64,000 bases of DNA from Antedon mediterranea (Eukaryota; Echinodermata; Crinoidea; Comatulida; Antedonidae). A program made the position numbers and the translations under genes. The stretch spans positions 29,833,871 through 29,897,870 of the forward strand of contig NC_092676.1 in assembly GCF_964355755.1 (NCBI RefSeq), in the 5' to 3' direction. A model generated the notes under the pieces. The model did no database searches. It was given only the letters and a program-made list of their open reading frames with translations, and was not told the origin of the DNA. The stretch's first letter is position 1; every line of letters begins with the position of its first letter. This document shows positions 10,836 through 24,399 of the stretch, piece by piece.

Positions 10836-13800
10836 ATGTCACTATTGTCCATCATTCAAAAGACTTACATCGTACCTCTAATTGTAGGCTACACATTCCT
10901 TGTTAGCGGTGTCGTCATATGGATATTACAGGCTTGCTGCTTAGTTATCTGGCCGTTTAGTAAAAGTCTATATAGACGTTGTGTTTGTGTTTTAGCATAC
11001 CAACATTGGGTCCGTAAGTTAAGTTTTCAGTTGTCTTTGTCCATGTCGCAAAAAAAAAAAAATACAGTGAAGGAGACAAATTTGTAAGAATGTGTCTAAA
11101 TAGAGCACATATCTTTATGCTACTCGTATGCACACTTAAAATAAAAATAATAATAATTTACATTTTGTAAAATAATATCTTAACTTAAGTACATTCTTAA
11201 ACATAATATCTTAACTTAAGTACATTCTTAAACATAATATCTTAACTTAAGTACATTCTTAAACATAATATCTTAACTTAAGTACATTCTTAAACATAAT
11301 TTCTTTGTTACTCAATAATAGTTTATCTTATGCTCAATTAAATAATTAATATCAACATTTTTTAAGTCCATATGCTTTCAATTTAAGTAGAAATCATTAA
11401 GTCAATATTAAATATTTTGATATTTTTAAACTTCGAATCAGAATGTGGCACACATGGGTACATCATGATCACAAACTCTCAACCCTATACAAATACAACA
11501 TAGATAAAGGTGACTCCAAAGTTTGAACTTTACAAAAAATTGAATAATGCTTAATCACACCTCTCACCACATGTGATTCCCTAAATGAATTGTAGAATGT
11601 AATGTTTTGTTTTGGTTTATTTATTTCTGTGCTCTGTTCTGTTGACCAACTACCATAGGTGTTTAGCACCGTGCTAAACACCTATGGTAGTTGGTCAACA
11701 GAACAGAGCACAGCACCTGTTTGGTCTTTCCTTACCTTTTATATTTGGTTTTTTTTTCTATGTATAGTATATGGCAGAAATTGAATAAATAAAAAATTAA
11801 ATAAATAAACTAAATGTGCTTTTTTAAATGTACACTTTCAGAGACTTTAGGCACATAAATTTAAATAAATATACTGATTTTGAACATATGCTTTCATAAT
11901 ATTATGATGTCTGTTATTTTGACTGGCAGGTAATTCACAGAAAACATGCCATGCTTTAGTACTAAATATAAATAACATGTGCACAAGAAAAAATAAATAA
12001 AATACAAAACTATTTTTTTCCAGAAATGGTCTTCTTGTTTGACCACTGGGCAAAAGCAGAAATTATTTTCTACCATGACGGAAAACTAGTAGATTTTTTA
12101 GCGAAAGAGCACTCCCTCATCGTTATGAATCATCGTTTTGATGTCGATTTTTTAGTGACGTGGTCAACATGTCAAAAGTTTGGTATATTAGGGGTAAGTG
12201 GTAGAAATTAGTGATCACTCAAATTTGGTATCTCTTCCGTACCTCATTCCTTTTTGATTTTATTTTTAAAAAAAGAAACATAATTATATATTATTTGTCT
12301 TTTCAGTCGTCCAAATCTTTTGTAAAAGAAGAATTGAAATATATTCCAATTGTAGGTTGGGGCTTTTCTCTGATTGAGATGGTCTTTCTGAAAAGGAATT
12401 TTCAGAAAGATCGAAAGGCTTTGGTTGATGGAATTAGTATATTGAAAGATTATCCATTGAAATCTTGGGTAAGTTGTACTGGAATAGTCCTGTCATGTGA
12501 CCTTGAGTACTGTAAAACCACTTTATTTTTCCAAAAAGCATATTTATAAGATAATTTGATGATAAAAGTGGTAAAGATAAAGCAAAATTGGAGAGAAAAA
12601 AACCAAAAGAGCAAATTCGTATTATGGCTACCCTTTACATATAAAACGGACAATGACAATAAAAACATGACAAAAATAGGACAATACATAAACTTTCACG
12701 AATCGGTTACAATGGCCATTTTTGCAATGTAAAACTTTTGAGAATTTGAACAATACTATACTGTGAACAGGATCGCGTCAATCAATTGTGGGTGCGACCT
12801 TTCGTGTTGAAATGCATGTACTCTGTGTGTAATGCATTATAGTAGAACAGTATTCCTTAAAATGAATTATAATAGACACATATAGAAGATGAGTTGTCAA
12901 TGTCATAGTGCACTGACCTTCAATGACTTTCAAGTTTTCTGACTTTGAGAACAAACTATGGTTTGTTTGACCTGATATCCTACTATTACTATTGTAGTAC
13001 TGAATTAATCTATGTACTTTGTAAAAACAAAGAGATAATAGACAGTTTAGTGCAATAAAGACTAATGTCTTCTGAAGTGTTTCCACTAATCACATGTAAA
13101 CTTAACAACTGGTCATTTTTTACATTCAATGTATATAAAGATAGCTAAATATTTATATAAAATTAAAACCTATCTATAAAATGTTTTTATTATTTAGATC
13201 ATAAAAATGCAGCATATGGAAATTTCATAAAAAAGTTTAGTACTTTTCTTCCATAAATTTCATTGAGAGTTTTTATGCACTATTTAAGAATAAACTTATT
13301 ATTATAAAAACTACATTGTACCTGAGGTACACATTAAAAGTTAAAAACATAATGTTATTTATTAATAGATGTTACTATTTTGCGAAGGCACCCGTTTTAC
13401 AAAACAAAAACAAGAAAAAGCCAACGAGGTTGCCAGGGAGAAGGGACTGAAGGAATTAAATCACCATTTATTACCACGAACCAAAGGATTCTCAGTTATA
13501 ACACAGGCGATGAAGGGCGTTGGTAAGTTACAACTGAGAGAAATAAACTTTAATGCTCCATATTGTTTATAGTGGACTATCCATAACTATTAAGTGAGAG
13601 TTTAAGAGAATTCACTAGTTTTTAGACTAATAATATTCGTTCTTATATAGTGCTTATTGCACAATGCTTCTAAACGCTTCACATTATTGGAAAGATACAC
13701 AATGCAGCTAGTATTCAGTAATCTAACTGTGTACCCGTGGGTAAAGTATCCTGCCTAGAGATACAAGCAATGCGACAAGAGTTGTACCTGTAGGTAAAGT

Positions 13801-16028
13801 ATCCTGCCTAGAGATACAAGCAATGCGACAAGAGTTGGATTCAAACTCACAATCAGTAATTCAACGTCCAAAACACTGCACCACATGCCCAGACAAAACA
13901 ATTACAATACAAGAAATCAGTTCTTGTCAGAATTTAAACTGAAACCCAGGTCAATGGATTTTGTCAGAATTTAAACTGAAACCCAGGTCAATGGATTTTG
14001 TCAGAATTTAAACTCAAACCCAGGTCAATGGATTTTGTCAGAATTTAAACTCAAACCCAGGTCAATGGATTTTGTCAGAATTTAAACTCAAACCCAGGTC
14101 AATGGATTTTGTCAGAATTTAAACTCAAACCCAGGTCAATGGATTTTGTCAGAATTTAAACTAAAACCCAGGTCAATGTATTTTGAAGTTGAGCACCAAC
14201 AATCTACATAATATTAAGTAAATCTTTATATTTCAATAGTTCCTGCTGTGTATGATGTAACATTATGTTGTAAAGATGACCCAACATTTATGCAAGTAAT
14301 GTCGGCTAAAAAGCTAACATTTCATTTATTAGTAAAGTAAGTTTATTCTTCCTTTTTTCAGATTAAATGTGTAGATTTGTAGTCCATATCTTATTCTTGT
14401 ATTGCCAATCAACAATAAAGATTGATCTAACATTTCTGTTATTGTGTATAGGAGAATACCTGCAGAAGATATACCAACAGATAATGATGATGATAGCGCA
14501 GCATTCTGTCATAAACTATATCAAGAAAAGGTAAAAACTTTCTACCAGCGTAACCTGGTTTATTTACAACTATCAGTATTTACATACAGTACTTTATTGG
14601 ATTTTGTATTAAAGATATAATATTTAAAGCTCTACAGGACAAAGTGCCTCTGTGTAGACATTTTGCAGTCAGTATAATTTTATATTATTCGTGATTATTA
14701 TATGTGATTGGTTGAAACTACATCACATGACTACCGCTCTGAGGATCGTAATTTTTCCTTGAGTATGATGATATATATTCCATCTAGCAAAAAATCCAAT
14801 CTTATATTTCACCTCAATATCTGTATAATATTACATAGCCTATGTAAAACCAGGGAGATGTAAAATAACACTACTAGAATGTAACAAAATGTTGGTAGGT
14901 TGGTTATAAGTATAATCCTACCAGAAATGGATCTTAAATGTTATAATACACCTCTAAACAGTCAATATACTATTTTCTATGACAGGATGAAGCAGTGAAC
15001 CATTTTCATGAACATGGCACATTGGACGGGTACCAGGGAAAATATAAACCATTGACGTTAAAAAACAACAGTGGTCCGGTGTCGGTTGTACTCTTTTGGT
15101 CTACTCTACTATTTACACCATTTGCTTACTACTTAATGTACTTACTTTACACAGGATCCATGTATACTTACATAGTGCTAACTATTTGTACATACTTGGG
15201 TAAGTACACTAACATTTAAAGTACAGTTTTATTCATTACATATCTATATACACTGTATATCATTTGCAATTAAGGTCTTAGTAAAAAGTACATAGACTGG
15301 AAGCATTTGTCAGTTACAAATATTGAAATTTGTAAATGTTATCATGATGGAAATGCAAAAAAAATTGACCTGCCAGCAACACATCATCAATTCTCCTACT
15401 TCCACAACTGATAAGTAATAATTGGCAATGAAAGTCATATCACAATACATCCAGCATTTTAGATAGGGGGAGGTGGGTGCTAATATTGAAAATGATCCAT
15501 CGGCTTGCAGAAAAATAAAAATAATAATTTTTCTATTTTTAAAAGACATGACTTTGTTTATGTCTGTGCTGTTTATTTGAATACATTTGATAGTTTATTA
15601 TGTTTAGATTCAACCTGTTAGTGGCGGTTGCATCGCTGTTGGTTGACAACTGAATAAAATTTAAAAAAAAAGAAAAAAGACTGTTAAATTTTAAGGGAGG
15701 CCTAAAGCCTGTTTAGCCTTCATCTAAATCTGCGCCTGCACATAGATTGGATACAGTTTTTAGTTAATTACAGTAACCATTACACAGTGGGAGTAACACA
15801 GTAATAATGAATTGACCTACTATACCAATGACCTCCATCCAACACCCCTAACGCACTGCCAATAACATGTATCATGTAACTCCTCTTTTAGTGTATCTAC
15901 TATGCAAACGAATGATATCGGAGACAGTATCGTCAAAAGGTTCAACATATGGATCAACTATAAGTAACGGTAGTGCTACAAAACAAGAAACACAAAATTC
16001 AACAAATCAAGTTGAAAAAAAGGACTAA
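10836..16028 (+). CDS. AGPAT3/4: 1-acyl-sn-glycerol-3-phosphate acyltransferase (AGPAT3/4 type)
   Basis: Exons: 10836-11013, 12024-12193, 12307-12468, 13369-13522, 14240-14336, 14452-14530, 14986-15199, 15892-16028. They join in phase to 396 aa, close to vertebrate AGPAT3/4 length. The family acylates lysophosphatidic acid (and other lysophospholipids) at sn-2 to give phosphatidic acid at ER/Golgi membranes. Visible motifs: hydrophobic N-terminal segment at about 10-50; NHX4D catalytic motif NHRFDVD at 95-101; FCEGTRFT at 174-181 and the following LLPRTKGF, both acyl-acceptor/binding blocks; RRIPAEDIP; HKLYQEKD; then C-terminal hydrophobic segments. NHRFDVDF followed by a W matches the AGPAT3/4 branch better than AGPAT1/2 or AGPAT5. 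Every intron is GT-AG. I cannot separate AGPAT3 from AGPAT4; an invertebrate may have one pre-duplication gene. The start is the first Met before the hydrophobic segment. Confidence 0.93.
11165..11300. repeat. 31-bp minisatellite in AGPAT intron 1
   Basis: Four near-identical copies of ACTTAAGTACATTCTTAAAC plus ATAATATCTTA (31 bp). Intronic. Confidence 0.9.
11627..11713. repeat. 87-bp perfect palindrome in AGPAT intron 1
   Basis: The left arm 11627-11669 is the exact reverse complement of the right arm 11671-11713, with a single C between them. That is 43 bp of uninterrupted complementarity with essentially no loop. Pairing fails at the next base on each side. It would extrude as a cruciform or form a hairpin RNA in the pre-mRNA. 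Confidence 0.95.
13624..13910. repeat. Interspersed repeat with internal 53-bp duplication, AGPAT intron 4
   Basis: It begins TTCTTATATAGTGCTTATTG and includes CTAAACGCTTCACATTATTG, GGATTCAAACTCAC and CCAAAACACTGCACCAC, a layout seen in short interspersed repeats of invertebrates. Inside, the block GTAAAGTATCCTGCCTAGAG with its next ~30 bp is present twice (about 13740 and 13793). Its start resembles the islands inside the satellite array. Confidence 0.6.
13920..14180. repeat. 37-bp minisatellite in AGPAT intron 4
   Basis: Seven copies of GTCAGAATTTAAACTCAAAC plus CCAGGTCAATGGATTTT. The first two copies carry CTGAAAC and the last CTAAAAC where the others have CTCAAAC. The array ends about 60 bp before exon 5. 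Confidence 0.9.
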
Positions 16029-19000
16029 CAAACATAGATGTACGAGCATTACCAAATAAGGAAATATAGAGGGAGACATATCAGAATGCTGGCGTTTTAG
16101 TTTTTGTATTCTGATCTCAAATGATTAAATAAATCGATAGTTACACAATATTGTATATGATGTAAATATGTATGTTGTGTTTACCTGTTGTTCCAACTGA
16201 AGCCTATAATGTTACCACGGTGATACTGGTTCACAAAATAGCCCCTGTATCAGGGGGATAACCACCTACCTGATAGAACAGTGATTAATGGTGATACTGG
16301 TTCACAAAATTGCCCCTGTATCAGGGGGATAACCACCTACCTGATAGAACAGTGATTAATTTACTATTGGTAATCCTTAGCTACATTGCCTAAAGACAAA
16401 ATAAATAAATAAAAAATGTTAGGTTTTATTAACAAATAATATTGATTGTTGTAGATAAACATGTCTTCTTAATATTAATTTTAAAGTGTATTAATAATAA
16501 TATATATTAATTATATTATTTTAAAGTCAGATTTTAACTATGAAATAGATTGGACCCAGTTAATGAAAAGTGGTGCAGTAGTGTGTTAAATTACGGTCAA
16601 GCATTGACATCTGAATGACAGTGCTGACAATGACATAGTGTGTGGCTACCCAACAATTATAAATAGAATTGAGCTAAATTTATCTGATATCTTTAGATTA
16701 CAAATAGAAGAATTAAGAGTGAACTTTACACTGTACTAAGCACACAATGTATGCTGCATAGTATTGTACTACGCACACAATGTATGCTGCATAGTATTGT
16801 TGTAATGATTGACAAAAACATTTGAATATTGATATACGGTACTACAATTACAAGTAATAAACTTAATAACAAAAGTCAAATGTTGGTCATAATTAAACTC
16901 CTCCAACTTATTATGTTTAAATTATTGTATATAATATTATCTAAGAAGTCAATAATTAAAATATAATAACATTCCAAATATTAGAAAAATAATAAATATT
17001 CTAAAAACCTCGAAGTTCACTCATTTAAAATTACATTTAGTATGCATTTAAACTTTACTTTAGTCGTTTATTGGTATTATGCCTTTTATTACATTGTATT
17101 TTTGATATAGAAATGTTGTTTTGTTAATTCTGTGTGCAATACAATGGCATACACCACAAGCAGTATTTTAATGGTAACTTTTTCACCAAAGACTCATTAT
17201 GTGTCCAAAAGTAATTTTAATTTGTCGACACTGATTCGGTTGTTTTTTTCCAAAAAATTGTAAAAATATTTTAGATTCTATTTTATCTTTTAATTTAAAG
17301 CAATGTGTGCGATATTAGAATTCTTTTTAATTAAAAATTATTAATAATAAAAATAGGTTTTTTTAATTGGAAAAAGGTGTTTTTTTTAAATTAAATATGA
17401 AAATTCTGGTTTAATCTGATTATTACGTTAGATTTGTATTCATGCAAACAAATCTATTAAAAAACATCTGTATAATGATATAGATAATTTTTAAGCAATT
17501 ATTTCCAGTATTACTTTGATAATGATAAATTCTTTTAAATATTTCATTATTCTAACATTCTAAATAATTCAGGTAGAGAATTTTGTTTTTCTTACAAGTT
17601 TGAAGTTGCTGTTTAATAATCATTTTTGCTTTATCATGCAACATTACATCATGGTAGATGATGACATGAGACCTAAGTATAGGCCATGTCATATCATTCT
17701 TAATCTTTATACTTTAATCAATGTATGCACACATTTTGAATGAAATGTTGTAATGGAATAAAAGTATAAAGTATTGTTGTACATTAGCACAGAATAAACC
17801 TACCTGGATACATTGATTGAATGAACGGTTATAAATTGGAATAAATATACCATTATTATAATTGAAAGTTTTGGTGTAAGTGTATTCTTAAAATCTTATT
17901 GCTTTGTATCGTTGGCAGAAAATGTCAATAATTTAAGTTTTCTGGTGAGGAGTTCGCGAAAAAAATCCAACCTGTATTATGCATCGCTTAAAACAGTCTA
18001 CAGCACAAACCACCTGTGAAGTTTTTTATCAAACTTTTATTTCAAAATTTCTGAATCCACAGAAAAAACAGCAATTCAATTGAATTCTGAAAAAAAAGAC
18101 TTTAAATTCCAACATTTTAGGTTTTTTATTTGTTCCAACTTAAATGCATTACATAACATGAATTGGCTTTTATTTGTTCCAACTTAAATGAATTACATAA
18201 CATGGCTTTTCTTTGATATAATTAACCATCTATTTCATCTAGTTTATTATAAATGACAACAATATAACACCTTTATAATATTAAATAACAACAATATTGA
18301 ATATTCCACCAAATGTATAACAACAAATATTTCTTTTTGATCAACTAAATGATTCCAAATTAAATCATTTCCAGGTCAAAAAACTCTTTTTTCCACATAT
18401 TACGGCTAGTTCATAAACAAATAGACATTTATTCATATTTCGGCATGAAATCAGTCAAGCAGAGCACACTCTTTGTACTTACAATGTTGCATTGAAATGT
18501 TTAACATAGGGGGGGGGGGGGGGGGTTCCTAAATTATTTGTTGAAAAAATAAAATAAAAATTCAAGATGAAGAATGAATGAATATCTTATACTTTCCATT
18601 TATAAATATTTGATTTAAAAGCATATTTGAATAAAATTAAACATAAAACAAGATTAGAGTCCTTTTAAGTATAGGACTTAATTACAATATTGCAGCACGT
18701 TGTAAATTAAACTGGACATTTCTATCTTTAACATTTAAAAAAAAGAATGATTGACATATGTATAACTATAATTAACATTTATTTATATAATTAAAAATAT
18801 TGCGCTCAGCTGTTCATCTCATATACATTTTTTTAGTGGAACAAAATGGAATGTACTGTAAAGGGAACACATATATATAAACAATGTATTGGTAGTGTTG
18901 CCTCGTTAGGGGTCGTGAAGGTCAATTACTGGACCTCCAGTGTTAAGCAATGGCATATACAGTAGGTACCAAAGATGCCAATATAATATTTAGTATACAC

Positions 19001-19285
19001 ATCAGTACATTATCCAAAAAGCACTAAGTTTGTGTACAGCAAACAGCATTCTAATACTGCCTTCACCTCAAAACAAAATTGGAATCTTTTTATTTTTTAT
19101 GATAACAATTGCTACTATTATTATTAAGAAATACAATTTCGAATGTTGCAATAGCGAATGTATTATTTTTAACATACTGGTTTTGTCCCAGCTTAGACAT
19201 ATCATGTTATTAATGTTACTTTAATTAGCATGCTACATCTGCTAAATTTAACTATTATAATACTGGTTTTTTTATATTAATGTTA
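16029..19285. other. 3' flank of AGPAT and TRIM; intergenic with small duplications
   Basis: No further gene is supported. AGPAT poly(A) candidates (AATAAA) occur near 16125 and 16385. A ~70-bp block (GTGATACTGGTTCACAAAAT...) is duplicated at about 16220-16290 and 16291-16360; a ~35-bp block around GCACACAATGTATGCTGCAT is duplicated at about 16740-16800; TTTATTTGTTCCAACTTAAA with ~20 bp more is duplicated at 18125-18205. A run of 18 G lies at 18511-18528. The last several hundred bases before 19285 probably hold the 3'UTR of the minus-strand TRIM gene. The rest is AT-rich DNA in which I see nothing. Confidence 0.6.
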
Positions 19286-22200
19286 CTACAGTTCAATCTG
19301 TCTTACACAGTTAGCATGCATGTCTACCACATAAAGTACAGTCCTAGCACCTCGTTTACCCACCGCCATGCCTCGAGGGAGTTTAAGCGTGTCTCCTTGG
19401 ACCGTAACTATTCTTATGAATTTCCCCACAGGATTGTATTCATAGATCAGCGGTGGTCCATCTTTGGGAGTGCTACTAATAAGTATATTATCATTAGGGG
19501 AAACTGCCACTCCTGTTGGGTAGCCAGTAGGATTGCCTTTGTTTAGGATTTTGAATACATAAAGAACTTGACTCATTTCATTAACTATCTTCACGTTGCT
19601 CTCGGCAGAATCGCATATGATGAGATGCCCTTTGCTGTTAGCCGCAACAAACCACGGCTGTTTAAAGATATTGTGAGGGGGTCTACCGATAATATTAAGT
19701 AGCCAGCCTAGGGTAGAGAACACTTTAATATTTGCTGCTTTGTGATCTACTATATAAATTCTATTATTGTGTGTTGTTAATCCCATTGGAGTTTGAAGAT
19801 CATTTGAAAAGAAATTCCCTTTCAGGTTGTTGTCGGCGTCTAGGTGATAGAATTTATGTCTTTCTGCATCTGTGACGTAAAATGTGTTTGGACTGCACGG
19901 GTCTGCTGCGATTCCTGTAGGGTTAAAGGGACTCTCTTCGCTTTGTGGTACAGACACATTATGAGAGAAATCACCTTTTTTATCCATGACAGCGACTCGT
20001 CGAGAAGCACGATTTGTTATAACCAAGCGTCCATCACCAAGTACAGCGATATCTAGCGGTTCCCGGAGCTTAGCATCGACAGCAATTACCGACGGCAAAA
20101 AAGATAAGGACATAAGAGGGGCTGCTTGATTTCCGTGTTTTCTTCTATGAGGACTGGAAGGGGTTTTGGAAACGGAGATCATTGAATCTGATCCGAACGT
20201 GCTTTTAAGTCCAGAAGTTACATTCAAAGTGAAAGGGTATCTTTTAATGGCTTGGTCATTAATCCTAGCAAAGATTTTATGTATACCTATATCAGATGGG
20301 GTAAACTTAATATGACACTGATCGCTACCTCTATCTCTGACTTTTATAATCTCTCGTTTACCACAACCACTGGGTCGTTCTAACTCTACCATTACCTTTC
20401 TATCATTAGAGGTATTTCTTACTGGTTGGTTCTTTTCATTTTTCATCAACAATCTAAGATGTATTTCTTTGCTGATCACGCATGGTTTTTTTGGATTAGC
20501 ATTTATTATAAAAGACTTGGCATAAGAGGTAAAGCCTACATCTGATATGAAACTGATGTCAGACGTGGTGGAGTCATCAGACAAAACTTCATCCGCTTCT
20601 GTTGGCAGATTTGAAGTCGACTGAACAGGACTTTTCTTCTTCTTTCCTTTCCCTTTTGCTGGTTTCTTTTGTTTGTTAACCTGTGCGTATTGTGGTTCCT
20701 TATTCGGATTTTCAGTGGGTTGTACACTTTCAGGTTCTAAATCTTTCGGAGCGTCATCTTTCACAATATCTTCTTCTTTTCCATCACCGTCTCCCTTACT
20801 TTTGTCTTCCACTTTGCTTCCTTTCTTTTTAGGTCTAGGACAGGTTGCATCTTTCGCTTTCTCCATCAATTTGTTTTGTTTTTCAACACTACCAATGCTC
20901 ATCTCTTTTATTTCATCCAGAAATTCATGGTTTGGAAAAAATTGCACTTTGAAATCATACTTATTTTGTTTTGGGATGGACTCACCAATCAAAGATTTCA
21001 AGCGAACTGAAGCTTGCTTCGAGGTAGTAGTAACTGATATAAAGTTACCAAACTTAAGCAAGTTCTCAGCAAAGTAAACTCCTTCTGTGATTTCTTTGGA
21101 GAAAGAAGCGATCTTACTGCGCCATGCTTCAATAACCGCTTCTTTATTGTTGTAGTCTTCTTCAATTTCCATTCTTAGGATGGTCATGTTCATGTCTAAC
21201 ATCGCCTTGATAGATTCAACGTGATTCTCAGCTTCAAACAAAGCTTGAATATGCTGATCTTGTAACTCTTCCTGAACGTGTTGCATCGTGTCTAGTGCCC
21301 TCTTCGCAGAATCCTTCTTCTTGTTTGCTTTTGTGATCTGTTCTTTAAGAGCTTGTGACATCGCACTGTAGGTATCTTCAATCTCTTCAAGATTATGACT
21401 CTGAGCTTTATGTTGTACAATTGTGCAGTTTGAACAGACGGGAACTTCGCAGGTCTTGCAGAAAAACTCGATTTTGAATTTTGGATGTTTGTTGCAGTAA
21501 ACCGGTTTTAGATGGATCTTTTGGGAGTCAGTAAGTTTATCAAATTCTTCTGTAGTGATTGTTTCATGTTCGGCTGCCATCATCTTGTGGATTGGGATGC
21601 ATGAGGTGCACAGATATAAAGCACAATCGACACACCACATTTCAACCTAATAAAAGTTAAAAAAACAAATGCACAATTAATGAAATTATTCATTTTTACC
21701 TTTACTTGTTTTAATTACATCATACCTGTAAACCGTTTTGTGCATTTTTCATCACAAGATTGCAAAGGCACAATATCAGGTCATAAGTACAGTATGTCAA
21801 CCTAGCTGTGTAGTCCCTGGGACTCGTACATTAATATTACGAAAAGTTGGTATAGAGGAATATGCGCAAGACAAGAAGAATTGAAGAGATGGTGTGGAAT
21901 GAGTGAGTCAGTAACCTCTTGGAAGAGGCAGAAAGCTGATAATAAAATATGATGATGATGTTGATATGATGATGAATGATGTTGGTGATTATGATGATGA
22001 TGATGACGATAATGATAATAGTGATGATGATGATGATGATGAATAAAGATGGTGATGATGATAATAGTGATGATGATGATGAATAAATATGATGATAAAG
22101 AATAAAGATGATGATGACAGTGATGACGATGATGATGATGACAGTGATGACGATGATGATGACAGACAATGACTATAATCTATTTTCTATAGCCTTAGGG

Positions 22201-22669
22201 TCTAAGCATGGTCTAGGTAATATTATACTGTAAATGCAAAATGCTTAAAAAGTAAAGCCTAAACAAAATGGTGGACATTTACCTCTTCACTCTTTTTACA
22301 AAGACCACAAGTATGAGTTACAGGTTCTCCTTCAACAGTTCCTTTGCTTTTACCTCCGATCTTCTGTAAAAATTCAATAAGGTTATTCAAATGGAAGTTA
22401 TCTGGTAGACTTTTGATGCCCCCTTCCGGTATCGGATGTTCCTTGCGGCATTCCGGACATTCAAGAACACCTTCCTTCTTCTCTACCCACTGCTCAAGAC
22501 AATCGCAACAGACAGAATGGAGACAGGGTAGCATCTTGGGGTTTTCATACCGTTCTAGATGAATTGGACATTGTAGGAATCGTTCGTCCAGAGTGTTGGC
22601 CATGCTGTCTGCGTCCTCCAAGGACGATGAAGCGCTGCCGCTACCAATGCTTTCAGAACATGTAGCCAT
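19286..22669 (-). CDS. TRIM-NHL protein (RING, two B-boxes, coiled coil, filamin, NHL)
   Basis: Two coding exons, 22669-22283 and 21646-19286, join in phase to 915 aa. Order: RING at 34-75 (C34-H37-C49-H51-C54-C57-C71-C74); B-box 1 at about 119-155, spanning the intron; B-box 2 at about 179-218 (CNKH...FFCKTCEVPVCSNC); coiled coil to about 330; Lys/Asp/Ser-rich linker at about 393-499; filamin-type Ig repeat at about 505-607; NHL propeller at about 646-915 with repeated DIAV/GIAAD/GVAVS strands. This is the architecture of TRIM2/TRIM3/TRIM71 E3 ligases, which ubiquitinate targets or bind mRNA through the NHL domain. RING ligand 2 is His where Cys is usual. Which paralogue it represents cannot be settled; invertebrate deuterostomes have many. 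The start is the first Met after a probable 5'UTR acceptor at about 22685. Confidence 0.92.
21950..22165. repeat. (GAT)n microsatellite in the TRIM coding intron
   Basis: Imperfect GATGATGAT runs with GATAAT, GACGAT and GACAGT interruptions. The ATCATC reading on the minus strand gives low-complexity Ile/Val open frames, which I do not consider genes. Confidence 0.95.
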
Positions 22670-22793
22670 GGTAACAGATTGTTATCTGAAATTACAAAAT
22701 AAACAATGTGACAAAAAAATAAAAATAAATGATTACTGGTGAATAATTTCTGATTACAGTATATAGGCCTAGCAACTTGTTTTTGTGCAAAGC

Positions 22794-22960
22794 TAAAGCT
22801 CTGTCTACACTATCAAACTAGATTAACATAAAAAGTGTGATGTGCCTAAATATGGAAGTTATAAGCTTAAATATGGTAGTGATATGACATTATCATGTCC
22901 ATGGGCACATCACATTTTTTTTATCACATAAAGATTGATAATGTAGACAGAGGTAGAGCT
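22794..22960. mobile_element. MITE family A, copy 1 (TRIM 5'UTR intron)
   Basis: TIR TAAAGCTCTGTCTACACTAT at the left, AATGTAGACAGAGGTAGAGC at the right. The interior carries the family signature: GTGTGATGTGCC, AAATATGGTAGTGATATGAC, and a GGGCACATCACA block reversing the left arm. The copy is somewhat diverged. Confidence 0.85.
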
Positions 22961-24235
22961 ATAGAAAGTATTATGCGCTTTAAGACCTTATTATCATTAT
23001 TGCTTATTACATATTTCTAATACAGAAAATCACACTATTATCATTGCATTTAATATTACCTATTGCCTCTGACATGTCTAGTAATACATTCTATTCTATG
23101 GCTGTTGTAGTAAGCCTAGACTTTATTGATCCAAGTTATGCTGATGAGCAAATTATAAATCAATAACAAACCAAAGCTAAACACAGTCCATGTTTCATAA
23201 GCCACACCATGGTCCATGGAGATTATTTAACATTAGTACAGCAGTATAATTAATCGTTTTAGAATTTTAGATAGATGAATTGAAGATAATTTATTGTCAA
23301 GGTTTATGCAAATTTAATTAAATTATTATTCAAGGAATGTAAATTAGATTTTGTCTTTTAAAAAAAGACATCCTTGGGCCTTATCACAGAACAAAAGTTG
23401 CAATTATGGTATTCTTACCATTAAACATAAATATTATACAGGGTTTAATAATTAGTAGAGGATATTAATCCATCTATTCAAAGCAGTTTTGGAGAAACGT
23501 TTTGGTCCATATTTTTCGCCTTATATAATTTTCAAAAATAATATAATAAGTATCATTCTCAAGATCAAGGTATATCAAGCATTCCAGGGCAAAAAACCAT
23601 CACCTTAATCATGGAGTAAAGATTACTCCATGCCTTAATGTACCAAAATTATACTAGGACATATGGTATGTAATTATAAAAATTCACAACCAACTGTATG
23701 CATTTTTTAATTGATGTGGTAGAAAACTATGTCTAATAATGCAGAAATGATTATCCAATGACATCATATCATTACTCCAATCATTTACAACAATCAAATA
23801 GTCATACTGTAGCCTGCATTCTATATACTTACTACTGTACTATACTAATAATATTTTAATACCGAACTAAACTTCCGACCTATACAACAACTATTAATTA
23901 TTTATTAAATATATAGGCCTAGGCCTAGGCCTAGAATAAAATAAGTAGGCCTAGCAAATCAATCCAAAAAATATTCAAGTCAAATTTCCTCCACCTAAAT
24001 AAAGAAATAATCATATGCTTTACATACATACATATATTCTTCTATCTAAGGCTAAGCCCTTCGTCCCGCCTGATTTTCAATACATTTCAGGGCGGCGAGA
24101 CCATTTTCCACCTGTATGATGAACGAATACATGGTGTACTTTCCAGGCCTAGCATCCCGAATTCAAAGCGAGTTTTTGTTCATAAAATACAACATTAAAT
24201 AATGTTAAAATAGAACTAATAGTATCCAAACTACT

Positions 24236-24370
24236 TACCCTGCTTTAGGTTAAGCTTATAACGTCTGAATGTCTAGAAATAAGGAATAATCCCATTTCAA
24301 GTTAACGGCTGCTGGGATTTTCCATTTTCTGACAAATTTAGCAGTGAAACGGTGTTGGCGCGCAGCAGCA
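24236..24370 (-). other. Probable 5'UTR exon / promoter region of the TRIM gene
   Basis: On the minus strand a good donor (CAGG followed by GTAAGTAGTT) lies at about 24237, opposite the 5'UTR acceptor (TTTCAG then ATAACAATC) near 22685. Upstream of the donor is relatively GC-rich sequence (GGCGCGCAGCAGCAGAGGGA near 24358). I infer a non-coding first exon and transcription start here, giving a ~1.5-kb first intron. The exact start is not visible. Confidence 0.5.
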
Positions 24371-24399
24371 GAGGGAGGAACGATGCTTCTTGGAATTAA

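Noticed and set aside
11627-11713. miRNA precursor
   Set aside because: The hairpin has a 1-nt centre and perfect pairing over 43 bp; a miRNA precursor needs a real loop and usually mismatches.
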